This document shows positions 4,965-5,546 of a stretch of 5,546 nt of DNA, one piece after another. The position numbers and the translations under genes are program-made. The DNA is from Firmicutes bacterium UBA4049 (GTDB lineage: Bacteria > Bacillota > Desulfotomaculia > Desulfotomaculales > Nap2-2B). The notes below the pieces were generated by a model that did not search any database, was not told where the DNA came from, and saw only the letters and a list, made by a program, of their open reading frames with translations. The stretch is from the NCBI GenBank assembly GCA_002382755.1, contig DFZT01000088.1:3457-9002 (forward strand). The letters are read 5' to 3'. Positions within the stretch are counted from its first letter, which is position 1. Each line of letters opens with the position of its first letter.

Positions 4965-4993
4965 TTGACAGAACTTTCGATTCAAGCTATACT
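4965..4993 (+). promoter_or_regulatory. Near-consensus promoter of the 5023 gene
   Basis: TTGACA (4965-4970) and TATACT (4988-4993) are 17 bases apart, predicting a start near 5000 and a short leader. It lies back to back with the carD promoter, with the two -35 elements about 70 bases apart. Confidence 0.88.
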
Positions 4994-5022
4994 AGTAAAA
5001 AACAGCAAGGAGAGAAACCGTT

Positions 5023-5421
5023 ATGGTAAAAAACTTAACTTACAGCGAATTTCAAAATACGGTTTCAGAGGTGCTGATCTGCAATAGAAGCGTTCTTGAT
5101 GTTCTTTCCCAAATCCAGGAAGCAAACGCAAGGCTTACCAGAGCTGTTACGAAGGCGGTAACGGGTTGTGGCTGCCTCAAGATTCAGGCTGGCAAAAAGG
5201 AACTCCCCTCGGATGTTCTGCTCGCTGATTTAAAAAATATTCTGGAATCCCATCTTATTGGAGAAATGTGCGAGGACTGTCGGGAAACAGTGGAAACAGC
5301 TGTCGGACGGTCCCTTTTTTATCTGGCTGCATTGTGTGAACTGCTCGAACTGGACCTGCACGATGTTTTAGTTAAGGAACAGAAGCAGCTTAAAATCCTC
5401 GGTATTTTTAACCTGGCTTAA
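5023..5421 (+). CDS. Small helical Cys-containing protein, function unknown
   Basis: A 132-residue protein of a type I associate with Clostridia genomes near disA, but whose family name I cannot give with certainty. It is real: near-consensus promoter, AAGGAG ribosome site (5007-5012) ten bases before the ATG, and a normal coding pattern. It is predicted mostly helical and soluble, without signal peptide or membrane segment. Six cysteines occur at 20, 49, 51, 83, 86 and 105. The Cys49-Gly-Cys51 and Cys83-x-x-Cys86 pairs could together bind zinc. The C-terminal stretch around GRSLFYLAALCELLELDLHDVL (94-115) resembles the helix of MazG-like nucleotide pyrophosphohydrolases, but the acidic metal ligands expected there are not evident, so an inactive or merely similar fold is possible. 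It is divergent from carD and ends one base from the disA stop, which suggests long-standing placement beside these genes. Confidence 0.85.
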   Translation: MVKNLTYSEFQNTVSEVLICNRSVLDVLSQIQEANARLTRAVTKAVTGCGCLKIQAGKKELPSDVLLADLKNILESHLIGEMCEDCRETVETAVGRSLFYLAALCELLELDLHDVLVKEQKQLKILGIFNLA

Positions 5422-5422
5422 A

Positions 5423-5546
5423 TCAAAAATGCCTTTCCTGGAACAGTTGTTTACGGTAACGGGCCAGGCCTTCCTTTATTGAACGCGCCCGCGCTTCACC
5501 TATGCCTTCGACTTCATCCAATTCCTGAATAGTAGCATTAAGGATA
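5423..5546 (-). CDS. disA: DNA integrity scanning protein DisA, C-terminal end (partial)
   Basis: My reverse-strand translation gives the last 40 residues, ending in TGA at 5425-5423; the rest lies beyond the window. The visible stretch [19 protein letters not shown] is a helix-hairpin-helix DNA-binding motif like that at the C-terminus of DisA, followed by a short basic tail ending QERHF. DisA is a diadenylate cyclase that makes c-di-AMP while scanning DNA for branched structures. The catalytic domain is not in view, so the call rests on this motif plus the neighbours: carD, yacL, ispD and ispF follow disA in many Firmicutes. Other HhH proteins could give a similar tail, but the context makes DisA much the best fit. 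Only base 5422 separates it from the convergent 5023-5421 gene. Confidence 0.85.
   Translation of the reverse strand, partial: ILNATIQELDEVEGIGEARARSIKEGLARYRKQLFQERHF

Overview
This window looks like chromosome from an anaerobic, spore-forming Firmicute of the Clostridia, most like the Desulfotomaculum/Pelotomaculum group. Three things suggest this. A SCIFF ranthipeptide precursor sits beside its radical SAM maturase. The order disA - carD - yacL - ispD - ispF is the Firmicute arrangement. The Shine-Dalgarno sites are strong AGGAGG types behind sigma-A promoters of the TTGACA/TATAAT kind. The genus is inferred from gene content only. There are no mobile elements, CRISPR arrays, tRNA or rRNA genes.

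Left end (1-826, minus strand): the N-terminal half of the SCIFF maturase gene scfB, which continues past base 1, preceded by its 50-residue precursor gene scfA. The precursor has only five of the six cysteines that name the family, with Ile at the fifth position. Its promoter (878-906) lies in a very AT-rich gap (827-1144) shared with the divergent sirtuin gene cobB (1145-1927, plus strand). The cobB leader contains a long imperfect hairpin.

Middle (1860-4322, minus strand): an operon-like run of yacL (membrane PIN-TRAM protein), ispD and ispF (two MEP isoprenoid-pathway enzymes). Adjacent genes overlap by 14 and 10 bases. The 3' end of ispF overlaps the 3' end of cobB by 68 bases, tail to tail. 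A run of seven G lies at the ispD/ispF junction.

Right part (4282-5546): carD, encoding an RNA polymerase-binding regulator, is a one-gene unit with a strong promoter, a TTG start, a Shine-Dalgarno site inside a small hairpin, and a good intrinsic terminator before yacL. Back to back with carD is a small plus-strand gene (5023-5421) of unknown function with its own near-consensus promoter. It ends one base from the stop codon of disA (5423 to the window end, minus strand), whose C-terminal helix-hairpin-helix tail is all that is visible.

Taken together, the right part is a housekeeping/regulatory block: c-di-AMP synthesis and DNA scanning by DisA, transcription control by CarD, and isoprenoid precursor synthesis by IspD and IspF. 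The left part is a peptide-modification locus. The two are joined by the convergent cobB/ispF boundary.
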